Position numbers and translations under genes: made by a program. 64,000 nucleotides of DNA, from positions 124,001-188,000 of the forward strand of contig NZ_JAVDXN010000004.1 in NCBI RefSeq assembly GCF_031457955.1, read 5' to 3'. The notes beneath the pieces were generated by a model. The model worked only from the letters and a program-made list of their open reading frames with translations. It was not told where the DNA came from and did no database searches. This stretch comes from Mixta sp031457955. Its GTDB lineage: Bacteria; Pseudomonadota; Gammaproteobacteria; Enterobacterales; Enterobacteriaceae. This document shows, piece by piece, positions 8,733 through 17,799 of this stretch (position 1 is its first letter; each line of letters starts with the position of its first letter).

Positions 8733-9176
8733 TTATATAGTAATATTGTAAGCGCGAGCGTTTCCGTTATTGTCGGATTGTCCACCTGCGGTATAGAGGC
8801 CTGGCGAAACGGCAGAGTTATTTATTACCTTGCTCAGGGCTTGTACTTTTTGCATGTGGATATCAAGCAGATGACCAGCTTGCAGGTTCATATCACGCGC
8901 TTTTTGGGTGGACTCCAGTATTCTGCTCCAACTGTTTGCCAGCGTGGGCTGTTGCGTATAAGGCGCAATCAGCTGCAGGTTTTTTTCGGTTAATTTTCTT
9001 TGTTCATCATGCCACGCGAGCGTAGATAAATGACGGCTTTTAATATCAGAGAGCTGTTGCAACGCAACAGCATTCACCTGCCCATGACTTAAATGCTTAA
9101 TTTCTTCTGTCAGCACCACTTCCAGTTCATTAAGCGTTTCCTGCATTTTGTTTAGCGTCGTTTGTAGATTTTTCAT
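8733..9176 (-). CDS. flgN: FlgN, export chaperone for FlgK and FlgL
   Basis: A 147-residue, mostly helical cytoplasmic protein of the FlgN family. FlgN keeps the hook-filament junction proteins FlgK and FlgL soluble and delivers them to the export gate. The N-terminal half has the heptad-like pattern expected (LQTTLNKMQETLNELEVVL), and the length is close to E. coli FlgN (138). It follows flgM by 11 bases and is transcribed with it. Identity rests mainly on position and general character, because FlgN is poorly conserved. Confidence 0.85.
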   Translation of the reverse strand: MKNLQTTLNKMQETLNELEVVLTEEIKHLSHGQVNAVALQQLSDIKSRHLSTLAWHDEQRKLTEKNLQLIAPYTQQPTLANSWSRILESTQKARDMNLQAGHLLDIHMQKVQALSKVINNSAVSPGLYTAGGQSDNNGNARAYNITI

Positions 9177-9187
9177 TGGTGATTCTT

Positions 9188-9484
9188 TTACCGATCGTCG
9201 AGAATATTTTGCAGCAGTGACTGCGCGATTTTTTCATAATCCATTGTTAGCTCACCATTACGGATGGCATCTTTGATTTTCTCGACGCGTTCAACATCGA
9301 TATCCTGTGCGTCATCAAATTTTATCTGCTGTGTTAATGCGCTGAGTTTAACATCTGTGCCTTTCTCGGGGGGGGTTTGCTCTTTCGCTGTGCTGTTAGC
9401 CAGATTCCGCTGCGTGAATTTTACTTCTTGCTGGATATGGGCTGGCGTAACAGGTTGCGTCTTCAGCGTATGGTTTATGCTCAT
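9188..9484 (-). CDS. flgM: FlgM, anti-sigma-28 factor
   Basis: A 98-residue anti-sigma factor that binds FliA until it is exported through the finished hook. It begins MSINHTLKTQPVTPAHIQ. The acidic, helical C-terminal half (FDDAQDIDVERVEKIKDAIRNG and following) matches the FliA-binding region of FlgM. The ATG at 9484 has GGAG 6 bases upstream; the frame is open further to 9517, but homology and the ribosome binding site favour 9484. A sigma-28 promoter lies 44 bases upstream, so FlgM is made in a feedback loop with the sigma factor it inhibits. Confidence 0.93.
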   Translation of the reverse strand: MSINHTLKTQPVTPAHIQQEVKFTQRNLANSTAKEQTPPEKGTDVKLSALTQQIKFDDAQDIDVERVEKIKDAIRNGELTMDYEKIAQSLLQNILDDR

Positions 9485-9527
9485 ATTTTCTCCGAAACCT
9501 GAATGTTTACCTTTCACATTACTAACA

Positions 9528-9554
9528 ATATCGGTGTTTTCTCGGATAGCTAAA
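9528..9554 (-). promoter_or_regulatory. Sigma-28 promoter of flgM
   Basis: On the minus strand, TTTAGCTA, 11 bases and ACCGATAT fit the FliA consensus. The -35 box has the same TTTAG form seen at flgK and fliC in this window. Confidence 0.72.
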
Positions 9555-9561
9555 GACGAGA

Positions 9562-10239
9562 TTACAAATTTATCCGCACACTGCCATCACTATTAACGCT
9601 GCCGGTTACCAGCTGACCGCTTTTCATCCGCACCCGAATGGCGTCGTTGATGGCTGCATTATCCAGCGCCTTACCTCTGCTTCTGATATGAAAACCGCTA
9701 CCGTGAGCAATAATATCGATCTCTTCACCTCGGTTAATACGCCACTTTTTACGTAGCTGATTCTGCGTGAGTGGCTGGCCGGTGCGCAGGGGACGCGTTA
9801 AGACCGCGCCACGGAAATCGTTGGGATTCATAACCACGCCGGAGGGCAGATTTGCTAACGATCCGCTGCGTTGCACCACATCATTGGGGCTGAGTACGCT
9901 GCCGGTTTTCAACTCTCTTGCGGCTACCCACCAGCTTCCTTGCGCTTCGATGCGCACCTGCAAAAAATGTTTTTTATTACCGCACTGTGCAACCACCGTG
10001 CGGTTACCGGAGAGACGCGGATTGCCACTCATTGAGAGCTGTGGATCGGTACACAGCGACGCGAGTTTATCTTCTGGCGTTAATAAAATCACATGGCGTT
10101 TGATATTGTCCGTTATATTTTCGTCAGCGCCGTTTAATAATGCGTTAATTTTTCCTGTTAGCATGGTGTTATCAGCCTGTGCCACCAGCGAAAATAAAAT
10201 TAATAGCGTGCTTTGCCATATTTTTCGTAATTTATTCAT
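9562..10239 (-). CDS. flgA: FlgA, periplasmic P-ring assembly chaperone
   Basis: A 225-residue secreted protein that helps FlgI polymerise into the P ring. A signal peptide is visible (MNKLRKIWQSTLLILFSLVAQA, cleavage about residue 22). The C-terminal SAF-like part includes LSPNDVVQRSGSLANLPSGV, LTRPLRTGQPLTQNQLR and GEEIDIIAHGSGFHIRSRGKALD, all typical of FlgA. It is divergent from flgB, as in E. coli, with a FlhDC box in between. It leads the flgA-flgM-flgN transcript. Confidence 0.93.
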   Translation of the reverse strand: MNKLRKIWQSTLLILFSLVAQADNTMLTGKINALLNGADENITDNIKRHVILLTPEDKLASLCTDPQLSMSGNPRLSGNRTVVAQCGNKKHFLQVRIEAQGSWWVAARELKTGSVLSPNDVVQRSGSLANLPSGVVMNPNDFRGAVLTRPLRTGQPLTQNQLRKKWRINRGEEIDIIAHGSGFHIRSRGKALDNAAINDAIRVRMKSGQLVTGSVNSDGSVRINL

Positions 10240-10324
10240 GCGCAGCCAGGCCGATGGATGATTAGGATTAAGGTGATTTACTTGTTTAGCATTAGGTCAG
10301 TGTAACGCTATCCTGAAGTAAGTT

Positions 10325-10340
10325 AATGGCCTAAATAACG
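10325..10340. promoter_or_regulatory. FlhDC-binding box between flgA and flgB
   Basis: AATGGCCTAAATAACG exactly fits the published half-site pattern AAYGSN2-3AAATARCG. It lies in the 259-bp gap between the divergent flgA and flgB genes, where class II promoters are expected. A clear second inverted half-site is not obvious. The rest of the gap holds no gene. Confidence 0.65.
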
Positions 10341-10498
10341 TCAATTCTGTTGCTTATTAAAAACATTATACTGAATTTGTTGGGTAGCTCATGAAATGGA
10401 TGGAGATTCGTCCCGTTTTTGCGGTATAGATTATTTCCAATTCAAATTATAGTCTCTGCGTTAATGTTTATGTAGCAAATCAATAAGGTCGTTCTTCC

Positions 10499-10909
10499 AT
10501 GATGGATAAACTCGATAAGGCATTAAATTTTCAGCAGGAAGCATTAAATTTACTGACCCGCAGGCAGGATATTTTAGCGTCGAATATCGCTAATGCTGAT
10601 ACGCCGGGTTATTTAGCCAGGGACATCGATTTTTCACAGGAACTTAAGAAGGCCGTGGTGCAAGGTCGTCGCCAGACGCAATCTTTAACGCTTAATCTGA
10701 CAGAAAAACGACATATTCCGGCAGCCGCGCCCGCGCATCATCGGAACGAATTATTATATCGTATTCCCGATCAACCCAGCGCGGACGGTAATACGGTTGA
10801 TATGAATCGTGAACGCGTTAATTTCGCGGATAACAATGTGAAGTATCAGACCAGCCTAACCCTTCTCGGATCGCAAATTAAAGGAATGATGGGCGTCATT
10901 CAGGGATAA
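10499..10909 (+). CDS. flgB: FlgB, proximal rod protein
   Basis: A 136-residue rod subunit exported by the flagellar type III system. It has the rod and hook family signature ILASNIANADTPGYLARDIDF (about residues 26-46) and the C-terminal VNFADNNVKYQTSLTLLGSQIKGMMGVI. The ATGATG start allows initiation at 10499 or 10502. It leads the flgBCDEFGHIJ operon and ends 5 bases before flgC. Confidence 0.96.
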   Translation: MMDKLDKALNFQQEALNLLTRRQDILASNIANADTPGYLARDIDFSQELKKAVVQGRRQTQSLTLNLTEKRHIPAAAPAHHRNELLYRIPDQPSADGNTVDMNRERVNFADNNVKYQTSLTLLGSQIKGMMGVIQG

Positions 10910-10914
10910 TTTTT

Positions 10915-11319
10915 ATGTCTTTATTCAGCATTTTTGATATTTCAGGCTCTGCCATGGCGGCGCAGTCAAAAAGAATGAACGTCAGCGCCAGTAATATGGC
11001 CAATGCCGAAAGCGTGGCTGGCCCGGATGGCAAGCCTTATCGCGCGCGCCAGGTGGTTTTTCACGTTGATCGCGCGCCCGGTCAGGAAATTGGCGGCGTT
11101 AAAGTCAGCGGCGTGATTGAGAGCGATGCGCCGGATCGTCTGGTCTATGAACCAGGCAACCCGCTGGCGGATGCCAAAGGCTACCTGCATATGCCGAACG
11201 TCAACGTGGTGGGCGAAATGGTCAATACCATTTCCGCTTCGCGGAGCTATCAGGCCAATGTGGAAGTGATGAACACGGCCAAAACGATGATGCTTAAAAC
11301 GCTAACGTTGGGTCAATAA
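10915..11319 (+). CDS. flgC: FlgC, proximal rod protein
   Basis: A 134-residue rod subunit, the same length as E. coli FlgC. The N-terminal family motif appears as SGSAMAAQSKRMNVSASNMANAES, and the C-terminal helix VNTISASRSYQANVEVMNTAKTMMLKTL is characteristic. Rod proteins keep these terminal helices for coiled-coil packing. Confidence 0.96.
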   Translation: MSLFSIFDISGSAMAAQSKRMNVSASNMANAESVAGPDGKPYRARQVVFHVDRAPGQEIGGVKVSGVIESDAPDRLVYEPGNPLADAKGYLHMPNVNVVGEMVNTISASRSYQANVEVMNTAKTMMLKTLTLGQ

Positions 11320-11330
11320 GGAGAGTTGAA

Positions 11331-11993
11331 ATGGCCGTTTCACCGGTAACCAGTACCAATGCCGTCCCCACCAGTAGCAATGGTTCCAGCATCGAAGAAA
11401 TTACCAATAACTTTATGAACCTTCTCGTTGCGCAGATGCAGAACCAGGATCCCACCAATCCCATGGATAACAATCAGCTGACGTCGCTGATGGCGCAGTT
11501 TAACACCGCCGCTGGTGTCCAGCAGCTGAATGGTACGGTAGGGCGTGTCAACGACATGGTCATTAGCATGCAGCAGATGAATGCGGCTCAGTGGGTAGGG
11601 CGCACTATCTATATTGAAGGAGAGAGTAAGGTTACTTCTGCGAAAGATGGCTTTGCTTTTTCTGTCAGCAACGATGTGGATAAAGTCAGCGTGGTATTAA
11701 CTGACAAGGCAGGTAATAGCTATACCGCTGATTTAAAAGATGTTGATGCGGGCATGCATAAATTAACTTTTGAAGACTTAAGCGGTTTCCAGCCCGCCGA
11801 GCCAGGCTTTGATAACGGTGAAACCTACAAGGTGACCTTTACCGCTGTCAATCAGGATGGTTCTGCGCCGGCAATCGCCTCGTTAAAATCTGCCAAAGTG
11901 GAAGGCGTCTCTTTTGGTATGGCTAGCGGGGCGGTATTGCAGCTGGGGCTGGATGGCACCACTACTTTGAACAAAATTTATTCGATTGAGTAA
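11331..11993 (+). CDS. flgD: FlgD, hook-capping protein
   Basis: A 220-residue scaffold that caps the growing hook and is not kept in the finished flagellum. The N-terminal export and cap region contains NNFMNLLVAQMQNQDPTNPMDNNQLTSLMAQF (about 25-56), the hallmark of FlgD. Ig-like and tudor-like segments follow (VSVVLTDKAGNSYTADL). GGAGAG precedes the ATG. Confidence 0.95.
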   Translation: MAVSPVTSTNAVPTSSNGSSIEEITNNFMNLLVAQMQNQDPTNPMDNNQLTSLMAQFNTAAGVQQLNGTVGRVNDMVISMQQMNAAQWVGRTIYIEGESKVTSAKDGFAFSVSNDVDKVSVVLTDKAGNSYTADLKDVDAGMHKLTFEDLSGFQPAEPGFDNGETYKVTFTAVNQDGSAPAIASLKSAKVEGVSFGMASGAVLQLGLDGTTTLNKIYSIE

Positions 11994-12036
11994 CGTCGAT
12001 TTTAGCGTTGAATGTTAGCGACCAGGAAGGTTACGT

Positions 12037-13260
12037 ATGAGTTTTTCACAGGGTCTTAGCGGACTGAATGCGGCTTCACAAGCATTGGATGTTGTGGGTA
12101 ATAACATTGCCAACTCCCAAACGATTGGTTTCAAATCTGGCTCTATTGCATTTGCTGATGTTTTTGCCGGTTCGCAAATCGGCATGGGCGTCCAGGTTTC
12201 CGGCGTCAGGCAAAATTTTAGCGACGGCGTATTAGGTCAGGGCACGGGTAGCCTGGATATGGGTATCCAGGGCAACGGCTTTTTCCGTATGTTGAGCCCG
12301 GCGGGGCAGGTATTTTACAGCCGTAACGGGCAGTTTAAAACCAATGAAAATGGTTATATTATCAACGATACGGGTTTACAGCTTACCGGCTATCAGGCCA
12401 GCGGAACGCCACCCATCATTCAACCGGGCGCGCCAGTCGGTCCGATCCAAATCCCTACCAGTCAAATGCCGGCTCGCGCCTCTGATAGCGGCACGATGAA
12501 AGGGAACCTCGATTCCGGCGCAGAAGTCATCAATCCGACGCTCACCTTCGATCCGAAAGACAGCAACAGCTACAATTCAGTGAGTCAGGTTGATGCTTAC
12601 GACAGCCTGGGTAATCGCCATACCGTTAACGTTTACTTCGTTAAAACTGCTGATAATAAATGGAAGATCTATACCAACGATACCACAGCACCTTCATTAA
12701 ATGGTGCGGGGCAACCACAGTATCAGGAGCTGGATATTGACTTCGACAGCGCAGGTCAGCTCACCACTACACCCGCCAGAGTAGCGATTAATGGTGCCGC
12801 CTATAACGGCGCAGAAGCGCTGCAATTCGAGTTAGATCTGACCGGTATGACACAACAGGCTACCGAAACCGCGATGGAAAGCCCAAGCACCACCGGCTAC
12901 CCGCCGGGCTCGATGAACGGTTTTACCGTGGGCGATAGTGGTGAAATTATCGCCTCTTACAGCAACGGACAGCGACAGCTACTGGGTCAGGTGGTGCTGG
13001 CAAACTTCACCAATGCGGGTGGTCTGGCTTCCAGCGGTAATAACGCCTGGACCGAAACCCCAGCATCCGGGCAGCCGGTCGTGGGTATCGCCGGAAGCGG
13101 CAACCTGGGCAATCTGTACGGTAATAAGCTTGAAGCATCCAATGTCGATCTCAGTCAGCAAATGGTCAGTATGATCATTTACCAGCGTAACTATCAGTCT
13201 AATTCACAGACAATTAAAACCCAGTCTGAGCTGTTACAGACGCTGGTAAACCTGGGCTAA
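12037..13260 (+). CDS. flgE: FlgE, hook protein
   Basis: A 407-residue hook subunit. It starts MSFSQGLSGLNAASQALDVVGNNIANSQTIGFK and ends SNVDLSQQMVSMIIYQRNYQSNSQTIKTQSELLQTLVNLG, the usual terminal helices. The central D1/D2 part carries GNGFFRM and SRNGQFKTNENGYI. The size is close to E. coli FlgE (402). Confidence 0.97.
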   Translation: MSFSQGLSGLNAASQALDVVGNNIANSQTIGFKSGSIAFADVFAGSQIGMGVQVSGVRQNFSDGVLGQGTGSLDMGIQGNGFFRMLSPAGQVFYSRNGQFKTNENGYIINDTGLQLTGYQASGTPPIIQPGAPVGPIQIPTSQMPARASDSGTMKGNLDSGAEVINPTLTFDPKDSNSYNSVSQVDAYDSLGNRHTVNVYFVKTADNKWKIYTNDTTAPSLNGAGQPQYQELDIDFDSAGQLTTTPARVAINGAAYNGAEALQFELDLTGMTQQATETAMESPSTTGYPPGSMNGFTVGDSGEIIASYSNGQRQLLGQVVLANFTNAGGLASSGNNAWTETPASGQPVVGIAGSGNLGNLYGNKLEASNVDLSQQMVSMIIYQRNYQSNSQTIKTQSELLQTLVNLG

Positions 13261-13272
13261 TGGCGGGCTGAC

Positions 13273-14022
13273 ATGGATCGTGCAATTTATACTGCAATGG
13301 GCGCGGCAAATGCCGCGCTAAATCGCCAGGCGGTGACGGCCAACAACCTGGCGAATGTTTCTACCAACGGCTTCCGTGCTCAGCTAACGGCTTATCGCGC
13401 GGTGCCGGTTAACGGCCCTGGTGAGGCAACGCGTGTACTGGTCACCGAATCCACCCCCTATAACGACTATACCATGGGGTCAGTTAACCACACCGGCCGC
13501 AGCCTGGACGTGGCGATGCCGCAAAACGGTTGGTTAGCGGTTCAGCTTCCGGGCGGCGAAGAAGCCTATACACGCGACGGTAATATTGAAGTTGACAGTG
13601 AAGGCCAGCTACGGGTGAAAGGTTACCCATTAATGGGTGACGGCGGGCCGATTGAGATCCCGCCGCAGGCGCAGGTCACCATTGCGCCGGATGGCTCGAT
13701 TACCGCTTTAGGCGCGGGTGACGAGCCGACGGCGCTGGCGCTGATTGGGCGTCTGAAGATGGTGACGGCGCAGCCTTATCTGCTGCGTCACGGTGATGAT
13801 AGCTTGTTTCATGTAGATCCCACTGCTGGGCAAAACCCGGTATTGCCCGCCGATCCCGCACTGAGGCTGATGCCCGGCGCGCTTGAAAGCAGCAATGTTA
13901 GCCCGGTAAACGCGATGGTAGATATGATCGCCACAGCGCGCGGTTTTGATATGCAAATGAAAGTGATTTCAGCTGTGGATGAGAACGAGAAAAACGCCAA
14001 TCAACTACTTAGCATAAGTTAA
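13273..14022 (+). CDS. flgF: FlgF, proximal rod protein
   Basis: A 249-residue rod subunit (251 in E. coli). N-terminal MGAANAALNRQAVTANNLANVSTNGFRAQ and C-terminal LESSNVSPVNAMVDMIATARGFDMQMKVISAVDENEKNANQLLSI identify it. YTRDGNIEVDSEGQL is the shared hook-basal body motif. Confidence 0.96.
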   Translation: MDRAIYTAMGAANAALNRQAVTANNLANVSTNGFRAQLTAYRAVPVNGPGEATRVLVTESTPYNDYTMGSVNHTGRSLDVAMPQNGWLAVQLPGGEEAYTRDGNIEVDSEGQLRVKGYPLMGDGGPIEIPPQAQVTIAPDGSITALGAGDEPTALALIGRLKMVTAQPYLLRHGDDSLFHVDPTAGQNPVLPADPALRLMPGALESSNVSPVNAMVDMIATARGFDMQMKVISAVDENEKNANQLLSIS

Positions 14023-14044
14023 TAACGGCAAGGAGAAGCCTGAG

Positions 14045-14827
14045 ATGATGCATGCCCTATGGATAGCTAAAACCGGTCTGGAAGCGCAGCAGACCAATAT
14101 GGATGTGATTACCAACAACCTGGCCAACGTCAGTACCAACGGCTTTAAGCGCCAGCGCGCGGTGTTTGAAGATTTACTGTATCAAACGCTGCGTCAACCG
14201 GGCGCGCAGTCTTCAGAGCAGACAACCATTCCTTCCGGTTTACAAATCGGCACCGGCGTACGCCCGGTGGCGACGGAACGTATTCACAGTCAGGGCGGCC
14301 TGACGCAAACCAGTAACGCTAAAGATGTCGCCATCAGTGGACAGGGCTTCTTTCAGGTGTTGCTGCCGGATGGCACCACGGCTTATACCCGTGACGGCGC
14401 TTTTCAGATCGATCAAAACGGGCAGCTGGTTACCGCTAATGGCTACCCCATTCAGCCAGCCATTACCTTGCCGCAGGATGCCGGTACGCTAACCGTGGGC
14501 AGTGACGGCCTGGTCAGCGTAACCCAGGCGGGGCAAACCGCGCCTCAGCAGATAGGGCAGCTAACGCTCGCCACCTTTATCAATGATTCCGGGCTGGAGA
14601 GCATTGGCGAAAATCTATATCGCGAAACGCAATCTTCCGGCGCGCCGAATGAATCCACGCCAGGCATGAACGGGGCGGGTGCATTGAAACAGGGCTATGT
14701 GGAAACGTCCAACGTCAATGTGGCGGAAGAGTTGGTCAATATGATCCAGACGCAGCGCGCCTATGAGATCAACAGCAAAGCGGTGACCACATCCGATCAA
14801 ATGCTACAGCGCCTGACGCAGCTCTGA
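14045..14827 (+). CDS. flgG: FlgG, distal rod protein
   Basis: A 260-residue distal rod subunit, the same length as E. coli FlgG. It begins (M)MHALWIAKTGLEAQQTNMDVITNNLANVSTNGFKRQRA and ends VETSNVNVAEELVNMIQTQRAYEINSKAVTTSDQMLQRLTQL. Either ATG of the ATGATG start is possible. AAGGAGAAG lies just upstream. Confidence 0.97.
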   Translation: MMHALWIAKTGLEAQQTNMDVITNNLANVSTNGFKRQRAVFEDLLYQTLRQPGAQSSEQTTIPSGLQIGTGVRPVATERIHSQGGLTQTSNAKDVAISGQGFFQVLLPDGTTAYTRDGAFQIDQNGQLVTANGYPIQPAITLPQDAGTLTVGSDGLVSVTQAGQTAPQQIGQLTLATFINDSGLESIGENLYRETQSSGAPNESTPGMNGAGALKQGYVETSNVNVAEELVNMIQTQRAYEINSKAVTTSDQMLQRLTQL

Positions 14828-14882
14828 CGGTAACCAGACCTGGGCTGCTGCCCTTTTCATCTGCTTTTACGTAGTGAATATC

Positions 14883-15638
14883 ATGATAAATCCGCCTGAC
14901 TTTGCGCCGCCCGGGGCGCATCAACATGCCGCTCGCCGTGCTGCTTTTCTCCGTTTAGCCCGTTTGCCTATGCTATTGACCCTCGGCACCGTGCTGGCAG
15001 GCTGCGCTGATATAACACACAAACCTCTGGTGGACGGGGTAACCAGCGCCAGCCCAATGCAGACCATGCCCGGTACGGCAAATGGTTCGATATTTCATAC
15101 CGGACAGACAATGAACTATGGCTACCAGCCGCTATTTGAAGATCGCCGTCCACGCAACATCGGCGATACCCTGACCATTCTGCTTAAAGAAAATGTCAGC
15201 GCCAGCAAAAGCTCTTCGGCTAACGCCTCGAAAGATGGCTCTGCCGGCCTGGGCTTTAGCGCAATGCCGCGTTTTATCAGCGGATTATTTGGCGGTGACA
15301 GGGCGGAAACGGCGATTGAAGGCAGCAATGAATTTAACGGTAAAGGCGGGGCCGCCGCCCGAAATGCCTTTAGCGGCACCATTACCGTTACCGTGCGTCA
15401 GGTACTGGAAAACGGCAACCTGATGGTGGTCGGTGAAAAACAGATCGCCATTAATCAGGGCACGGAATTTATCCGTTTTTCCGGCGTAGTGAACCCTCGC
15501 ACAATCAGCGGCAGCAATACCGTGGTCTCCTCGCAGGTAGCTGACGCGCGCATTGAATATGTCGGCAGCGGCTATATCAATGAGGCGCAACAAATGGGTT
15601 GGCTGCAACGTTTGTTCCTTAACTTTTCTCCTTTTTAA
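14883..15638 (+). CDS. flgH: FlgH, L-ring lipoprotein
   Basis: An outer-membrane lipoprotein forming the L ring. A lipobox LAGC follows a hydrophobic stretch, with the modified Cys about 40 residues from the ATG at 14883. The rest is FlgH: NYGYQPLFEDRRPRNIGDTLTI, NVSASKSSSANASKDG, FNGKGGA and EFIRFSGVVNPRTISGSNTV. The pre-lipobox region is longer than in E. coli, and no good Shine-Dalgarno is visible before 14883 or before a GTG at 14874, so the start is uncertain. The mature part is full length. Confidence 0.93.
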   Translation: MINPPDFAPPGAHQHAARRAAFLRLARLPMLLTLGTVLAGCADITHKPLVDGVTSASPMQTMPGTANGSIFHTGQTMNYGYQPLFEDRRPRNIGDTLTILLKENVSASKSSSANASKDGSAGLGFSAMPRFISGLFGGDRAETAIEGSNEFNGKGGAAARNAFSGTITVTVRQVLENGNLMVVGEKQIAINQGTEFIRFSGVVNPRTISGSNTVVSSQVADARIEYVGSGYINEAQQMGWLQRLFLNFSPF

Positions 15639-15648
15639 CAGGCTGATT

Positions 15649-16770
15649 ATGAGAATGTCACCTTCCCTTTTCTGTCTGCATGGGCTCTGTCTCAGCCTGG
15701 CCCTGCTGATGATGCCGTCCGGCTATGCTGAGCGAATTCGGGATTTAACTACGCTACAGGGCGTACGCAGCAATTCATTGCTTGGCTATGGTCTGGTTGT
15801 CGGGCTGGATGGCACCGGCGACCAGACCATGCAAACGCCGTTTACCACGCAGAGCCTTAACAACATGCTGTCACAGTTGGGCATTACCGTGCCAAGCGGC
15901 ACCAATATGCAGCTGAAGAATGTGGCGGCGGTAATGGTTACTGCGGATCTGCCGCCGTTTGCCCGCGCCGGTGAAAAAATCGACGTGGTCGTTTCCTCGA
16001 TGGGTAACGCAAAAAGCTTACGTGGCGGCACCTTGCTGATGACGCCGTTGAAAGGCGTCGATAACCAGATTTATGCGCTGGCTCAGGGCAACCTGTTGGT
16101 TTCCGGCGCGGGGGCGCAAGGCGGCGGTAGCCAGGTACAGGTTAACCAGCTCAACGGCGCGCGTATCAGCGATGGCGCAACTGTTGAGCGTGAAGTGCCA
16201 ACGCAATTTGGTCTGGAAAATGTGCTAAGGCTGCAGCTCAAAGAAGATGATTTTACGCTGGCCCAGCGTATCAGCGATGAAATCAACCATCGCTACGGCG
16301 GGGGAATTGCGATGGCAGAAAACGCGCGCGTCATCAAGCTGTTCGCGCCCAAAGACGCCGCAGAGAAAGTCCGCTTTATCTCACGCATTCAAAACCTTTC
16401 CGTAAAAACCGGTCCCCGCGAAGCACGGATTGTGGTTAATTCACGCACCGGCTCTGTCGTGATCAATCGTCACGTTACGCTTGAAGCCTGCGCCGTCGCG
16501 CAGGGCGATTTGACGGTAGAAATAGCCAACAATAATCAGGTCAGCCAGCCGGATACGCCACTGGCCGGAGGCGAAACAGTTGTGGTGCCGAATACACAAG
16601 TTTCACTGCGTGAGCAGAGCGGCGCGTTGCAGAAAGTTAATACCAGTGCCGACCTGAACGCGGTAATTCGCGCGTTAAACGGACTGGGCGCTACGCCAAA
16701 CGATCTGATGTCGATTCTGCAGGCGATGAAAAGCGCGGGTTGCCTGCGCGCACAGCTGGAGATTAACTGA
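15649..16770 (+). CDS. flgI: FlgI, P-ring protein
   Basis: A 373-residue periplasmic ring subunit. It has a Sec signal peptide (about residues 1-26, ending PSGYA) followed by ERIRDLTTLQGVRSNSLLGYGLVVGLDGTGDQ, nearly invariant in FlgI. QVSLREQSGALQKVNTSADLNAVIRALNGLGATPNDLMSILQAMKSAGCLRAQLEI closes it. The frame is open further upstream through flgH, but the ATG at 15649, 11 bases after the flgH stop, gives the proper signal peptide. Confidence 0.96.
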   Translation: MRMSPSLFCLHGLCLSLALLMMPSGYAERIRDLTTLQGVRSNSLLGYGLVVGLDGTGDQTMQTPFTTQSLNNMLSQLGITVPSGTNMQLKNVAAVMVTADLPPFARAGEKIDVVVSSMGNAKSLRGGTLLMTPLKGVDNQIYALAQGNLLVSGAGAQGGGSQVQVNQLNGARISDGATVEREVPTQFGLENVLRLQLKEDDFTLAQRISDEINHRYGGGIAMAENARVIKLFAPKDAAEKVRFISRIQNLSVKTGPREARIVVNSRTGSVVINRHVTLEACAVAQGDLTVEIANNNQVSQPDTPLAGGETVVVPNTQVSLREQSGALQKVNTSADLNAVIRALNGLGATPNDLMSILQAMKSAGCLRAQLEIN

Positions 16771-17696
16771 TGAAAAGCAGCTCTTTTATTCAGGGAGCCG
16801 CTTTTGACGCGGGCTCTCTGAACACCTTAAAACGACTGGCGAAACAGGATGCGCAGCGCGGCTTACAGGGCGCAGCACAGCAGATGGAAGGGTTGTTCGT
16901 TCAGATGATGCTGAAGAGTATGCGTGCGGCCAGCTTTAAAGACGGGTTGTTTAACTCGCAGCAGTCAGAGATGTTTACCGCCATGTATGACCAGCAGCTG
17001 GCGCAGGATATGGCGGCGCAGGGGAAATTAGGGCTGGCCGACGCTATGGTACAGCAGCTGGGCGGTGCCCCAACGGCTGCCACGGGCGGAACGCCGTCCA
17101 CCTTTTCTTCACGTCAGCTTCCCACCGGTCGCATCGCCTTTCCGGCACCGTCGGCAACCATGGCCATTGCAGGCAAGCAACCACAACCGCTCGCATCGGG
17201 AGGCGGATTTGTTTCACGCCTGTTAGCGCCTGCGGTAGAGGTTTCACGTCAAACGGGGATTCCGCATCAATTAATCATTGCACAGGCCGCGCTTGAGTCG
17301 GGATGGGGGGAAAAAGAAATACGGCAGGAAAATGGCCAGCCAAGTTATAACCTGTTTGGTGTGAAAGCGACGCCGGGCTGGAAGGGTGAAACAGCGGAAA
17401 TAACCACAACAGAATATATCAACGGTGTGGCGAAAAAAGTAAAAGCGGCGTTTCGTGTTTATCAATCTTATAGTGATGCGCTAAAGGATTATGGCGAGAC
17501 GCTGGTAAACAATTCACGCTATCAAAATGTGATATCAGCGAAAACGCCGGAACAGGCGGCAAAAGCGTTGCAAGATGGCGGCTATGCAACCGATCCACAA
17601 TATGCGAAAAAATTGATCGGTATCATGCAACAAATTAAAAATAACCTTACACAAGCGGCAAGCGCTTACAAAGTTGATCTGTCGTCAATATTTTAG
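16770..17696 (+). CDS. flgJ: FlgJ, rod cap and peptidoglycan hydrolase
   Basis: A 308-residue two-domain protein. The N-terminal rod-cap part (about 1-120) has QQMEGLFVQMMLKSMRAASFKDGLF and the YDQQLAQDMA segment. The C-terminal GH73 glucosaminidase domain (about 150-300) has the catalytic region QAALESGWGEKEI and NLFGVKA. It opens a hole in peptidoglycan for the rod. Its ATG overlaps the flgI stop by one base (TGATG). Confidence 0.95.
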   Translation: MKSSSFIQGAAFDAGSLNTLKRLAKQDAQRGLQGAAQQMEGLFVQMMLKSMRAASFKDGLFNSQQSEMFTAMYDQQLAQDMAAQGKLGLADAMVQQLGGAPTAATGGTPSTFSSRQLPTGRIAFPAPSATMAIAGKQPQPLASGGGFVSRLLAPAVEVSRQTGIPHQLIIAQAALESGWGEKEIRQENGQPSYNLFGVKATPGWKGETAEITTTEYINGVAKKVKAAFRVYQSYSDALKDYGETLVNNSRYQNVISAKTPEQAAKALQDGGYATDPQYAKKLIGIMQQIKNNLTQAASAYKVDLSSIF

Positions 17697-17706
17697 CGAC
17701 AGTAAT

Positions 17707-17733
17707 TTTAGTTAATTTAATTCACGCCGATAG
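17707..17733 (+). promoter_or_regulatory. Sigma-28 promoter of flgKL
   Basis: TTTAGTTA (17707-17714), 11 bases and GCCGATAG (17726-17733) lie 67 bases before flgK. Spacing and the -10 box fit FliA. A separate late promoter for flgKL is also known in Salmonella. Confidence 0.75.
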
Positions 17734-17799
17734 ATATATAAGGCTCTATTTATTCTGTTTTTTCTCAGAAATTTCACACATATAGAAAACGGGTGATTT